Shown one piece after another: positions 18,356 through 27,523 of a DNA stretch of 64,000 nt. Source of the stretch: Secundilactobacillus collinoides DSM 20515 = JCM 1123. Lineage in GTDB: Bacteria; Bacillota; Bacilli; Lactobacillales; Lactobacillaceae. The notes below the pieces were generated by a model that worked only from the letters and a program-made list of their open reading frames with translations, made no database searches and was not told the origin of the DNA. Numbering within the stretch: position 1 is the stretch's first letter; every line of letters starts with the position of its first letter. Position numbers and translations under genes: made by a program. The stretch lies in NCBI RefSeq assembly GCF_001435975.1, contig NZ_AYYR01000043.1, positions 1 to 64,000 of the forward strand, in the 5' to 3' direction.

Positions 18356-19213
18356 CTACGCGGTGTTCCGCAGATAAAGTCCAACACCGAGCAGGACGAC
18401 GACACCGCCGAGAAATTGCAGGCCGCTGATTGCCTGACCGAGAATCAGGGCGGCTAAAATAGATGCACCTACTGGTTCGCCAAGCATGCTCATAGAAATA
18501 ACCGTTGGGTTGATTTTCCGCAGCAACGCGTTGTAAATGACGTGAGCCAGCGTGGGGAAAATCGCCAGCAACCAAAAAACTAGCCAATCATGACTGCCGT
18601 AGTGCATAATCGGCGTTTCGGTCACGAGATTGAACAGATTAAGCATGATACCAGCAATCAGAAAAACTAGAAAGCTATAGGTCCAAAATGAAATCTTGCT
18701 GACCACGCGCTGCCCCAGAAACATGTAACCAACCAGCGCGATGATACACAGTAGAGACAAGCCATCACCCACCAACATCATCAGATCAGCGTGACCGAAG
18801 TCGCCCCAGGCAACGAAAACGATACCGCTGATTGAGATCAACATTGCAATCACAGCCGTACGCGTCGTCCGCTGACGGTAAAAAATGAACCCGCCAATCA
18901 TCGCAATTACCGGCTGCATGGCCGTAATGATGGTCGAACTCGCCACACTTGTCAGTTGCAAAGATTCAAACCACAACCCAAAGTGGGTCGCTAACAGCGT
19001 TCCTGCACCAATGATCATACCCCAATCCCGTGTTGACAGTCGTCCCCAATCGTGACGGTAACGCCACGCAAACGGCAGTAATAGCAAGCTCGCAAGATAC
19101 ATTCGATACATACTCGTAATGGTTGCCGGCGCGGTGGACAATTTCACGAAAATAGCCGCGAACGAACTGGCCATCATGGCGAAAATCAAGAGCATAACGG
19201 TTTGTTTTTTCAA
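18356..19213 (-). CDS. EamA/DMT-family transporter
   Basis: This protein of about 285 residues has ten membrane segments in two EamA halves. The second half begins near 'HADLMMLVGDGLSLLCIIAL' and contains the family's 'SMLGEPVGASILAALILG' stretch. It is probably a metabolite exporter. The ribosome site GGGAGGTGAT is too close to the ATG at 19219 (2 nt), whereas the TTG at 19213 is 8 nt away. I therefore take TTG as the likely start; a GTG/ATG start at 19219-19222 is the alternative. It is not closely similar to the EamA protein at 16619. Confidence 0.85.
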   Translation of the reverse strand: MKKQTVMLLIFAMMASSFAAIFVKLSTAPATITSMYRMYLASLLLLPFAWRYRHDWGRLSTRDWGMIIGAGTLLATHFGLWFESLQLTSVASSTIITAMQPVIAMIGGFIFYRQRTTRTAVIAMLISISGIVFVAWGDFGHADLMMLVGDGLSLLCIIALVGYMFLGQRVVSKISFWTYSFLVFLIAGIMLNLFNLVTETPIMHYGSHDWLVFWLLAIFPTLAHVIYNALLRKINPTVISMSMLGEPVGASILAALILGQAISGLQFLGGVVVLLGVGLYLRNTA

Positions 19214-19365
19214 TGGCATCACCTCCCTTTCACAACCAGATTAATAGCTTCTATTTTACCATGGTGACGGTCACTATTTTCTAATAAAAATACGCTCAAT
19301 GTATTAGCACAAAGGCACCTTTATTTTCGGACAATCGTAGGAAGCACGTGGAACAAAAAATGGTT

Positions 19366-19438
19366 TTGCTCGCAGAAGAGAAGAGGCGCCAACCAAAACC
19401 CCAAATTTGAGGTTTTAGTTGGCGTCTCTTCTCTGGCC
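19366..19438. repeat. Large intergenic hairpin, possible diverged palindromic element
   Basis: AGAGAAGAGGCGCCAAC with AAAACC pairs almost perfectly with GGTTTT-AGTTGGCGTCTCTTCTCT. Its outer part (GAAGAG..GGCGC) resembles the boundary of the palindromic element family. It could also terminate the reductase gene upstream on the minus strand. Confidence 0.55.
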
Positions 19439-19548
19439 GGGAGTGACTTTTTTGCGCGTTTCAACGAGATAAACTGAAAGATAGGTTTAGAGATGTTTAG
19501 ATGTTATATGAACTTTTGACCTAGTACCGGGTCCTGCCTAAATGTCCA

Positions 19549-20079
19549 TTAACGACGCTCGTAAGTCATTTCCACAATGCCGTTAGCACTCACTTGCCGC
19601 GTCAGGCGCAACAAGACAGTGGCCCCATCGTCAGCAAACAGCCGGGTTCCGCTACCCAAAATAACTGGTAATATTGCCAGGTGGTACACATCAATCAAAT
19701 CAGCACGCTGCAGTGCTTGAACCACTGAAGCGCCGCCATTGATCCAAATTGTTTCACCGCGCACAGCTTTTAATTGTGCCGCCAACGTTACCGGATCAAT
19801 CGTTGTAAACACTACATTTTCCGTGCTTGCCAGTGATTGGTGAGTGATGACAAATGTTTGTTGATCAGGGTACGGCCACGCGTATGGTGCTAGGTCGGTT
19901 ACGATTTGATGGTACGTTGTCCATCCCATGATAATCGTATCAACCGTTTTTAAAAACGGCGTATAGGTGTCGACACCTGCTGTACTGGGCTGTTCGCCTG
20001 TCATCCAGTCAACCCCACCGGCTGTATCAGCAATGTAACCATCTAGGCTTTGACCAATATACAGAACTATTTTTCGCAT
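19549..20079 (-). CDS. RibD C-terminal domain (dihydrofolate reductase-like) family protein
   Basis: The 176-residue protein resembles the YyaP/YwjB group. It starts with 'IVLYIGQSLDGYIA', has the central 'DTIIMGWTTYHQI' helix and 'IWINGGASVVQALQ' (the GG that contacts NADPH), and ends with 'LAILPVILGSGTRLF'. It is a single RibD_C domain with the DHFR fold and no deaminase domain. It therefore probably reduces an unknown small substrate rather than taking part in riboflavin synthesis. Confidence 0.88.
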   Translation of the reverse strand: MRKIVLYIGQSLDGYIADTAGGVDWMTGEQPSTAGVDTYTPFLKTVDTIIMGWTTYHQIVTDLAPYAWPYPDQQTFVITHQSLASTENVVFTTIDPVTLAAQLKAVRGETIWINGGASVVQALQRADLIDVYHLAILPVILGSGTRLFADDGATVLLRLTRQVSANGIVEMTYERR

Positions 20080-20128
20080 GATTGTACCCTCCTAACTGGT
20101 AATTCTTTCTCTAACAGTGGTGATCACT

Positions 20129-20144
20129 TGTTTCATATGAAACA
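20129..20144. other. parS-like palindrome
   Basis: TGTTTCATATGAAACA is a perfect 16-bp palindrome, differing from the canonical parS only in its central two bases (TA instead of CG). Confidence 0.5.
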
Positions 20145-20262
20145 TTTACAAATCAACCGGTAACTAGCCTTCAAAACCCGTCGCGCTGCTAATTTCATTA
20201 CCATGTTCGGACGCGTTTTTATCTTTGATAGTTCTCATATCATACGATCATCAGTGGTTTTT

Positions 20263-20298
20263 TAAAACATATTTATGCCTTAAAACATATTTATGCCT
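20263..20298. repeat. 18-bp tandem direct repeat in an intergenic region
   Basis: TAAAACATATTTATGCCT occurs twice head to tail. The surrounding gap (20080-20578) otherwise holds two parS-like sites and a terminator, and no convincing gene. Confidence 0.8.
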
Positions 20299-20334
20299 TA
20301 ATTGAACATTTCAGAACTAATGCATGCAACGTAT

Positions 20335-20350
20335 GGTTTCACATGAAACA
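20335..20350. other. parS-like site
   Basis: GGTTTCACATGAAACA matches the parS pattern at 14 of 16 positions and has the CACATG core seen at other sites here. Confidence 0.45.
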
Positions 20351-20493
20351 TCATGCCTAATAAACGAAATTCCGGGTGTACTCGGTAATGAACGAATTGA
20401 TTGTTATTTATTGAATTCATTCTTTTTGAATTTGTCATACCAACCCTTTTGGGACACGCTCACGAGACAATACCGAAATGTTGCAGACACTAA

Positions 20494-20528
20494 AAAGAAG
20501 CCGGGGCAATGCTTCCCCAGCTTCTCAG
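20494..20528 (-). terminator. Terminator of the first DUF5776 surface-protein gene
   Basis: AGAAGC-GGGG pairs with CCCC-GCTTCT. On the minus strand it is followed by TTTTT, about 50 nt beyond the stop at 20579. Confidence 0.75.
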
Positions 20529-20578
20529 TTCATATGCAATAAAATGTGTTAATTCAGCCATTTCACAATGAAATGAAG

Positions 20579-22216
20579 CTACTTCATGATAACAAAGGTC
20601 TTATTCCCGCTAATATAGCGGCCGTTGGTCAATTGGAAACGAGAAGCTAATTTGTACTTCACGACCTTCTTGACCTTCAGTACAGTCCCCTTCTTGTAAT
20701 GCTTGAGCTTCTTACCAGATAAGTCGCTCTTCGCATAGCTATTGATTCCAGTACTAGTAATCACGCGAACTGCTTTGGACTTCGGAACACTGAAGTAGTA
20801 AGCCAATTTCGTGTAACCGCTCTTAGCAGTAATGTAGCCCTTGCGACTCTTGTGGTAGTAATCGTGGACCTTGTAACGCAAAGCACCGCTATTGGACTTC
20901 GTGTAGCCGTCAACGATGAAAATTGGCCGCTTTGTCCGAATTTGCTTGGCATAGTGGTACGTGCGGGCTAATTTTTTAAACGTCGCCTTGTTGTACATGT
21001 ACAACCCTTTAAGTCCATAAATGGCCCGGCCCTTCTTTGCGACCGTCTGACCATCAATTACCGTATCAGGAGATGTTGACGTATCAATGTCTGATGAGGA
21101 GTTGTTGTTTGAACTGCTGTTGTTATTGGTTGTGCCGCCATTGTTTGAAGACGACCCGCCGTTATTGCTTGGCTTCGGATTAACGACCAGTGTCACCGTT
21201 TTTGAGGTGTACCCTGGGCGGGTCAACTCAACCGTGTACGTCCCAGCTTTAGCAGTTGGGTCCGTCACTGTCTGCCCGTTCGCATCCGTCACCGTCCCGA
21301 TGGTGGCATCGGTAGGATCAGCACCAAAGGTCGCCGCATTAACGGTGTCGCCAACTTGGACGGTGGCACTGTCCTTGGTTGTGGTAATGCCCGTTATTTC
21401 GTAAGCAGCTAAAAATTGATTATGGTTAAAGGACCCTGAGTCCGGAATACTTGTTGTCGTGCCCAGATAGTAACTGTACATGACGCCAAAGATAATCGTA
21501 AAGTCTGTCAGGTCCGCATCCACTATTTTGTTTGCTTGAATAAGGTTACCAGCCTTTGACGCGATAACAGGTAGTTTGAAGGTAACGGTCTTGCCTGCTT
21601 TTAGATCGAAGTTGATTCTCACCCGCACGATTTGTGATTTTTGTGTGTCACTCAAAGAATCCCATTCGTTCCAATAACTGTATGCCGCTTCTGTCGTTAA
21701 CCCATACGTTGCGGAAACGTTGGAAACATCATCCGAAGGTGTGTAGTCGTGGTCAATCGTCCGAACACCATTGGTCGTTGACCCATAGCAAAGACCGGCA
21801 CCTGAATAACCCGCCGTATCCTGATCATAAAAATCGACAAAGTATCGGCCTGTCAAATCCTGGTCAGTGATGTTCTTGACTGTAACGACGTAAAATAAGT
21901 TCGTCGCATTGCCCTTGACGTTAACCGCTGATGTATTCACGTTTGTATTACCAGGTTTACTATCCAAACTAATATCGTCTGGATTTGTAGCATCCGCAAA
22001 ATGTCCGCTCCAACTCAACCCGCTCTTAATCGGATCTGCCACATTTATCCCACTGTTAACAAAATTAGCCTGCGTTGATGTATCTGTCGCAGCCGAGGCT
22101 GGCTTCGCGGATCCCCCGAACCCGCCAACAACAAACCCAAAGGTAACGGCTGTCAGACCGATCACAAGTCTTATAAACCACTTGGAACGGTCACGAGTCA
22201 TACTTTTTATCCCCAT
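20579..22216 (-). CDS. Secreted surface protein with Ig-like and DUF5776-type C-terminal domain
   Basis: The 545-residue protein has a long signal peptide with likely cleavage after ASA (near residue 42). A beta-rich domain of about 230 residues follows. Next is an Ig-like domain ('TVQVGDTVNAATFGADP' to 'KAGTYTVELTRPGYTSKTV') and an Asn/Ser/Gly linker. The C-terminal domain, about 155 residues, carries the DUF5776 pattern 'GLYMYNKATFKK', 'RPIFIVDGYTKSNSGALRYK', 'SRKGYITAKSGY' and 'NSYAKSDLSGKKLKHYKKGT'. It is basic and has no LPxTG, so the C-domain probably holds the protein on the wall. The ATG at 22216 has GGAGG 8 nt before it. A close paralogue lies immediately upstream. Confidence 0.85.
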   Translation of the reverse strand: MGIKSMTRDRSKWFIRLVIGLTAVTFGFVVGGFGGSAKPASAATDTSTQANFVNSGINVADPIKSGLSWSGHFADATNPDDISLDSKPGNTNVNTSAVNVKGNATNLFYVVTVKNITDQDLTGRYFVDFYDQDTAGYSGAGLCYGSTTNGVRTIDHDYTPSDDVSNVSATYGLTTEAAYSYWNEWDSLSDTQKSQIVRVRINFDLKAGKTVTFKLPVIASKAGNLIQANKIVDADLTDFTIIFGVMYSYYLGTTTSIPDSGSFNHNQFLAAYEITGITTTKDSATVQVGDTVNAATFGADPTDATIGTVTDANGQTVTDPTAKAGTYTVELTRPGYTSKTVTLVVNPKPSNNGGSSSNNGGTTNNNSSSNNNSSSDIDTSTSPDTVIDGQTVAKKGRAIYGLKGLYMYNKATFKKLARTYHYAKQIRTKRPIFIVDGYTKSNSGALRYKVHDYYHKSRKGYITAKSGYTKLAYYFSVPKSKAVRVITSTGINSYAKSDLSGKKLKHYKKGTVLKVKKVVKYKLASRFQLTNGRYISGNKTFVIMK

Positions 22217-22430
22217 GATAAAAACCTCCAAAATTTAATTGTACAATAAGATTGCCTATCCTCTTATTACCGTTATTGTATCATTTTTCGACAAGTGTTC
22301 ATAACAATGTGCGGTTGTTAATCAATAAGGGCCTTAATCGTTTAAAAGGTAGCTAATAAAGACAATCCACGCTTATCGCTAAACTTACTGGAAATAATGC
22401 AATCGGTTGAAATCTTTTTTGGGAGGAGAT

Positions 22431-22446
22431 TGTTTCATGTGACACG
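22431..22446. other. Weak parS-like sequence
   Basis: TGTTTCATGTGACACG keeps the left half of the parS motif but has three mismatches. It overlaps the start of a terminator region. Confidence 0.2.
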
Positions 22447-22448
22447 AA

Positions 22449-22489
22449 AAAGAGTGGTTAAAATCTTACTGACCTCAACCACTCTTTTA
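22449..22489 (-). terminator. Terminator of the second DUF5776 surface-protein gene
   Basis: AGAGTGGTT and AACCACTCT form the stem; T-runs flank it on both strands. Confidence 0.75.
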
Positions 22490-22525
22490 TTGTTTAGAAA
22501 CTTATTCTTTTTAAAAGAAATCCGG

Positions 22526-24199
22526 TTACTTCATGATCACAAACCGCTTGTTACCACTGATGTAGCGACCGTTTGTCAATTCGAAGCGTGACGCTAACTT
22601 GTACTTCACGACCTTCTTGACCTTCAAAACGGTCCCCTTCTTGTAATGCTTGAGCTTCTTACCTGATAAGTCGCTCTTCGCATAACTGTTGACCCCAGTG
22701 CTGGTGATCACGCGAACTGCTTTGGACTTCGGAACACTGAAGTAGTAAGCCAGTTTCGTGTAACCGCTCTTGGCGGTAATGTAACCCTTGCGGCTCTTGT
22801 GATAGTAATCGTGGACCTTGTACCGCAGTGCACCGTTTTTAGACTTCGTGTACCCGTCAACGATGAAGATTGGCCGGTTCGTTCGTGCCTGTTTAGTGTA
22901 GTGGTACTTCCGAGCTGATTTGGTAAAGGTGCTCTTGTTGTACATGTAGAGCCCCTTCACAGCATAAATCGCACGGCCCTTGTTAGCCACCGTTTGACCA
23001 GAAACGACTGTATCAGGAGATGTCGTGGTGGTCACATCAGTCGAGCTAGATGAACTAGAACTTGTTGTGGTGCTTGACGAACTAGACGACCCGCTATTAT
23101 TGGACGCTGGTGCTGTAACCGTTAACGTCACGGTCTTTGGTGAGTACCCATCGCGCGTCAGCTCAATCGTGTATGTCCCAGCCGCTGTCGGTGTGAACAC
23201 CCCATCGTTAAGCGTAGAAGCCGCAACCGAATTGCCGCTAGCGTCCGTTACTTTGGTAATCTTCGCATCACTTGGGTCGGCACCATAAGTGGCAGCGTCG
23301 ACTGAATCACCAACCTGAGCTGTTGCGCTATCTTCCTTGGTTGTAATAGCGGTCATGTTGTAATAGGCCACTAATAAGTTATGGTTTTTGTTACCAGTAA
23401 CTGTGTATGGTGCACCATCAGTCGTATAGTTGTACATCGCACCGAACACAATCGTGAAATCAGAGACTGGTGCCGTTGCGACTTTATCAGCATCGATTTC
23501 ATTATCAGCAGAACCGGCTGAAGCTGTCACTGGGATCTTAAATGTGACTGACTTACCAGCTTTAAGCGTGAAGAAAAGCCCCAATCGAACGATGTTGTCG
23601 ATGTTGTCACTGCTTGTGACAGTGTCATATGGAACCCAGTAGTCTAGGCCATCACTTGTAGTCAAGCCATATGAAGCCGAGACATCTGACACATTATCAC
23701 TGGCAGTATAGTAATTATCGATAGTCTTCAGTGTTCGCGTGCCATCAGAGGCCGTTGACCCAAAGCGCAGTTTAGCGCCTGAATATTTATCTGCACTATC
23801 TTGATCATAAACGGATGTAAACAATTTACCCTCTAAATCAACGCCAGTCGGATTGTTAACCGTTATGACGTAGTTTAAGTTAGTTGAACCACTCTTAACA
23901 TTAACTGCGGAACGCTCATTATAATAGCCCGAATCGATGTTTTGAGCAGTCAAACTCACATCGTTTGAATCCGTAGCATCCTCAAAATAGCCTGCCCACG
24001 TCAGTCCGCTCGAGGGATCCGCCGTATTCGTACCATAGTTAACAAAATTTGCCTGCGACGAAGTTTCCGTCGAGGTCGAGTCTGCTTTAGCGGATCCCCC
24101 GATACCGCCGACAGCAAACCCTAAAGTAATGGCCGCTATACCGATGACCAGTCGCGTGCGCAACTTGGCACCAGTACGAGTCATAGTGTTTGTCCCCAT
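22526..24199 (-). CDS. Secreted surface protein with Ig-like and DUF5776-type C-terminal domain, paralogue
   Basis: This 557-residue protein shares the full architecture of the gene at 20579. It has a signal peptide with cleavage near 'AKADS', a beta-rich N-domain with 'NNPTGVDLEGKLFTSVYDQD', an Ig-like domain, a Ser/Thr linker richer in Ser than its neighbour's, and the C-terminal domain. The two C-terminal domains are nearly identical in both protein and DNA, while the N-domains have diverged. This suggests tandem duplication with conversion or selection on the wall-binding part. The ATG at 24199 follows GGAGG at 8 nt. Function is probably adhesion or an envelope role; the ligand is unknown. 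Confidence 0.85.
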   Translation of the reverse strand: MGTNTMTRTGAKLRTRLVIGIAAITLGFAVGGIGGSAKADSTSTETSSQANFVNYGTNTADPSSGLTWAGYFEDATDSNDVSLTAQNIDSGYYNERSAVNVKSGSTNLNYVITVNNPTGVDLEGKLFTSVYDQDSADKYSGAKLRFGSTASDGTRTLKTIDNYYTASDNVSDVSASYGLTTSDGLDYWVPYDTVTSSDNIDNIVRLGLFFTLKAGKSVTFKIPVTASAGSADNEIDADKVATAPVSDFTIVFGAMYNYTTDGAPYTVTGNKNHNLLVAYYNMTAITTKEDSATAQVGDSVDAATYGADPSDAKITKVTDASGNSVAASTLNDGVFTPTAAGTYTIELTRDGYSPKTVTLTVTAPASNNSGSSSSSSTTTSSSSSSSTDVTTTTSPDTVVSGQTVANKGRAIYAVKGLYMYNKSTFTKSARKYHYTKQARTNRPIFIVDGYTKSKNGALRYKVHDYYHKSRKGYITAKSGYTKLAYYFSVPKSKAVRVITSTGVNSYAKSDLSGKKLKHYKKGTVLKVKKVVKYKLASRFELTNGRYISGNKRFVIMK

Positions 24200-24410
24200 A
24201 ATAATTACCTCCAAAATAGTTTTTTATTGATAAGACTGCCTAGTATCTTATCGTTTTTATTGTAGCATTTTGCAACAAATATTTATCAATATGTAGCAAA
24301 ATTAGCCATATGGGTAGTGAATTGTCTACTACACAACTGGTAATGGGCGGATAAACTTATCAAAAACACTACCGAAAGTAATACTAGGTACGTATCGCAA
24401 AAATTGCTTA

Positions 24411-24440
24411 AAAGCCCGGTACCACAGGATACCGGGCTTA
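24411..24440 (-). terminator. Terminator of the small membrane-protein gene
   Basis: AAGCCCGGTA pairs with TACCGGGCTT, followed on the minus strand by TTTT. It overlaps the stop codon at 24438. Confidence 0.75.
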
Positions 24441-24893
24441 GTTCAGATCATGTTTTCGATCAGGCTTAAATACCAAAATCAGTGCACAACTCACATATGC
24501 GCCAGCGACAAGCCACAGTATCCAAAGGCAAGCGAACATCAAAAAAGCGCTGCTGATCAGTAACAAAAATGTCAGCCCCTGACAAACCATGACCGCCATG
24601 TTATGTGAATGACTGAAATCCTTAATCGTCATTACCAGCGCTGTGATACCCAGCCCCCAGCTAATGATCAGCACGGCCACCACCGGAATAAACAAAATAA
24701 TGCCGCCGAAAATCAAAAACCACGGGCCGCCCACCCCCTGCATATGTGGCGCAGCTGCCCTGACTGCCCAGGACACCGATAACCAGGATAATGCCAGCGC
24801 GCCCGCAGTGCTCAGATCAATCACAAGCAAGTCCGCCCTTTGCTGATCCATGCGTTTCATGAACGCGTTGAATCGTCGATATAACTTCCCCAT
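24438..24893 (-). CDS. Small integral membrane protein of unknown function
   Basis: I do not recognise this 151-residue protein. It has a short basic N-terminal segment with 'RRFNAFMKRMDQQRADLL', then about four to five hydrophobic helices (residues about 24-48, 58-88, 98-140). It ends with a charged 'KPDRKHDLN' tail. The ATG at 24893 follows GGGAGGAGAATC. It stands alone between the TatD gene and the surface-protein pair, and context gives no hint of function. Confidence 0.6.
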   Translation of the reverse strand: MGKLYRRFNAFMKRMDQQRADLLVIDLSTAGALALSWLSVSWAVRAAAPHMQGVGGPWFLIFGGIILFIPVVAVLIISWGLGITALVMTIKDFSHSHNMAVMVCQGLTFLLLISSAFLMFACLWILWLVAGAYVSCALILVFKPDRKHDLN

Positions 24894-25004
24894 GATTCTC
24901 CTCCCAAAACCCCTGTAACCCGTTTGCGTTTACAGCCGTTTATTGTTCACTGAAATGATGCGCCAAACTCGTATCAACTAACAGTTAAAATTAAGTAATC
25001 GGCG

Positions 25005-25730
25005 CTATGAACCGGCAATGAACGCAGCTAAATTTTGCGTGACGGCTGTTTCAAACGTCTTCTCTGGCATATGATGAACTGCTGCCAATTCAGCATACAT
25101 CGCCTGTAACGTTATCGCGTAATCCGCCAAATTCACATGGTCTTTTTTCCGAGCCCAGGCGATGCTCCCAAGCCCGTCTGATTCCACTAAAACCCGGTCA
25201 AGCGGTACTGTTCGGGACAACCTAGCTACCGCCGCGTCTGAGTTCAGATCCGGTCCGATGGAAAAATAGACGTTGGGCAGCTTAAGGTAGTCTGCTTGAA
25301 AAGCCTCAGATGAGTACCAGTGAATTAAAATATGTAACTTCGGGTATTCTTGGATAATATTAAGAATTTCTGCTTCACAACCCTTGGTATGGATGATCAC
25401 CGGCTTGTGTAACGTATTCGCCATGGCTAATTGGGTCAAAAATACTGGGCGTTGAACCGCTAGTGGCAGTTTGGTCCAAACGCTATCCAGTCCGATTTCA
25501 CCAATCACTGGTGCTGCAGTCAAAAACTGGTTCAGTGCCGCATCAGCCAACTCCTGATCAGCATGCCAAGGATGGATACCGCAGCTCAACACCTGACCAG
25601 GTCCGGCGTGCTGCCGATTAAACGCCAATTCCTCAGGGCTGTCGCAGTTGAGAATCGACTGAATGTGATGCAGTTGCTGAAACTGAATAAAAGTTGCTTG
25701 GTGCTCGGCGTGACAATGTGCATCGATCAT
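25005..25730 (-). CDS. TatD-family metal-dependent hydrolase
   Basis: The 241-residue protein has all metal ligands of the TatD amidohydrolase fold: H5 and H7 in 'DAHCH', E78 in 'IGEIGLD', H114 in 'VIIHTKG', H137 in 'ILIHWYS' and D185 in 'VESDG'. Family members are Mg2+- or Mn2+-dependent nucleases or deoxyribonucleases; the substrate here is unproven. A longer frame begins at 25787, but the ATG at 25730 has GGGTGG 5 nt upstream. It starts 25 nt after the dehydrogenase stop, so the two form one operon. Confidence 0.85.
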   Translation of the reverse strand: MIDAHCHAEHQATFIQFQQLHHIQSILNCDSPEELAFNRQHAGPGQVLSCGIHPWHADQELADAALNQFLTAAPVIGEIGLDSVWTKLPLAVQRPVFLTQLAMANTLHKPVIIHTKGCEAEILNIIQEYPKLHILIHWYSSEAFQADYLKLPNVYFSIGPDLNSDAAVARLSRTVPLDRVLVESDGLGSIAWARKKDHVNLADYAITLQAMYAELAAVHHMPEKTFETAVTQNLAAFIAGS

Positions 25731-25755
25731 AGTTACCACCCGACTTTCGTACCTG

Positions 25756-26703
25756 CTATACCACGCGGTTGATTGGCTCGCCATCAAAGTACGCCGTCAT
25801 GTTATCCTTGATGATTTTCAGCAGCCGTTGCCGCGTTTCCAATCCCCGCCAGCCAATATGCGGTGTCACGATCACGTTCGGCAGGCCAAACAATGGACTG
25901 TCATCCGGCAGCGGTTCAACTTCCTGCACGTCCAAACCGGCGCCGGCAATCACGTGTGTTCGCAGTGCTTCGATCAGTGCGTCTTGGTCGATCAAGCCGC
26001 CCCGTGCCGTGTTGATTAAGAATGCCGAGGGCTTCATCGTCTTAAGTAACTGATTGTTCACCATATGATGGGTCGCGTCATTCAGCGGCAAATTTAGGGA
26101 AACGACATCACTGGTTGCAAACAGATTTGCTTGCGAGGTGAAATGGATGCCGCCGAAGTCCTTGCGTGGCGTCCGAGTCGCCACCAGAATGTTCATCTGC
26201 ATGGCCTGGGCCACTTTGATGATGGCCTGACCAATATGGCCGAAGCCAACCACGCCCAGCGTTTTCCCGTTGAGTTCCACATGATTGACCATTAAATGTT
26301 TATCAAAATTATCATGGTTGCCCGCAGCCAGCATGCGAATCTGTTCCTGCATCGTGCTGGCCAGATTCAGCATCAGCATAATGGCGGTTTGAGCGACACG
26401 CTGCGTGCTGTAGGCTGGAATATTAGTCAGTATGATGCCCTTCTCCCTGAGCGCATCGGCATCGTAGTTGTTGTAGCCGGTCCCAGCCTCGCACACCATC
26501 TTCACGCTGGCTGGCAATTGGCGGATAATGTCGCCCGGCATCGGCATTTCCTTGGTCACAACCACTGTCGCATCCGCCACCCGGTCAATGATTTGATCCT
26601 GCGGCGTTTCATCATATACAAAAACGTCGCCAGGCAGGGTCGTCCAGTCGATCTGATTGTCGTAATTCACCACGGAACCGTTTAATATCACTATTTTTGG
26701 CAT
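25756..26703 (-). CDS. D-isomer-specific 2-hydroxyacid dehydrogenase
   Basis: The 315-residue protein has the family's two-domain layout, with the NAD-binding motif 'LGVVGFGHIGQAIIK' (residues 149-163). The catalytic triad is R234 in 'NTARGGLID', E263 in 'VEPLPDDSP' and H282 in 'TPHIGWRG'. It interconverts a 2-oxoacid and a D-2-hydroxyacid. The lack of the lactate-dehydrogenase-specific features makes the glycerate/hydroxypyruvate-type group more likely, but the substrate cannot be fixed. It is the first gene of a two-gene operon with the TatD hydrolase. Confidence 0.9.
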   Translation of the reverse strand: MPKIVILNGSVVNYDNQIDWTTLPGDVFVYDETPQDQIIDRVADATVVVTKEMPMPGDIIRQLPASVKMVCEAGTGYNNYDADALREKGIILTNIPAYSTQRVAQTAIMLMLNLASTMQEQIRMLAAGNHDNFDKHLMVNHVELNGKTLGVVGFGHIGQAIIKVAQAMQMNILVATRTPRKDFGGIHFTSQANLFATSDVVSLNLPLNDATHHMVNNQLLKTMKPSAFLINTARGGLIDQDALIEALRTHVIAGAGLDVQEVEPLPDDSPLFGLPNVIVTPHIGWRGLETRQRLLKIIKDNMTAYFDGEPINRVV

Positions 26704-26749
26704 GCTCGCCCACTCCTAGCTGTTTGATTTATCATATTTAACATCATTT

Positions 26750-26911
26750 TCACGACACCAACAGATCGCCGAATTCACCAATATCGTACGCATCCGGATC
26801 CACTGGTGAAAAACACGCCTTCAGTTCATTCATCTTTGTATTATAGAAATAAGTGTTTTCATCATCTATCGAATCCAAGGCATTACCAGCATCATCCAGT
26901 TTTAGCGTCAT
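26750..26911 (-). pseudogene. Short UPF0158-like N-terminal fragment
   Basis: A 53-codon frame on the minus strand starts MTLKLDDAGNALDSIDDENT and contains 'TYFYNTKMNEL' and an acidic 'DPDAYD'. This resembles the N-terminus of UPF0158-family proteins (KLxDxxDALE..YxYNxxTxE), but it stops where the conserved C-terminal half should begin. There is only a weak ribosome site. I interpret it as a truncated copy beside the broken copy upstream; the family call rests on memory of the pattern. Confidence 0.4.
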
Positions 26912-26971
26912 GATAAAAATCTCTTGTTACCAGCAATTATAAGTCAGCAAAAGCGGAAAGGCGAAACAAGA

Positions 26972-27375
26972 CTATTCTTCATATTCAATACGGTGATGAC
27001 GGCATCAGTCGATGGTCAGCCGCCAGTTGTCGTCAGCTCAAAACAGGTACCGCCTATCCGTTATTTCAAAACGGTTCAAGGTGTTACAAAACCTGTGAAA
27101 AGCCCCGCGTCCGCGCATACTACGGTCAAAAACGTTTGGCAGTTGTCCTGTTGCGAGTCTGTTGGTGAAGTCTGCCATGATCTGCTGGTCGTCAATTTCA
27201 AAAATAATTGAAAAATCAATGGATTCATCAGGATACGCATCAAGTTGATTGCACTCAAGGTCGCCATCAAGTGCTGAACTGGCTAACACGATCTCACCAG
27301 TTTTTTAAAGTAGTAACTGCCATCTTCATCAGCAAATGTGATTGCTTCTAAAGCTGCTTCAAGTTTAACGTGCAT
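26972..27375 (-). pseudogene. Frameshifted UPF0158-family gene
   Basis: Reading from 27375, the frame encodes MHVKLEAALEAITFADEDGS and 'YYFKK', then ends. A one-base frame change near 27308 restores 'KTGEIVLASSALDGD' and continues to 'MRGRGAFHRFCNTLNRFEITDR', the diagnostic UPF0158 C-terminal motif (RGKGAFRRFKDTL). The last part ('CRHHRIEYEE' before TAG at 26972) needs another frame change and reads a TGA where a Trp codon is expected. Several lesions make this a clear pseudogene. Codon-level similarity is still good, so decay is recent. Confidence 0.65.
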
Positions 27376-27523
27376 AGCGGCCCGTTCATTTTCATTCAGT
27401 ACACCCCAGTTAAGCAATCTTGAAAGCAATCACAAAATGGGGATATTCTTTCGGTTCGAATAGCAGTATAATCGAATCATGCAATAACCTTTTACTTTAC
27501 GACGAATTTAGGGGGACGTTTTT

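Noticed and set aside
20324-20542. 72-codon plus-strand frame in the intergenic region
   Set aside because: It runs through a parS-like site and a terminator hairpin, has no ribosome site and no protein-like composition.
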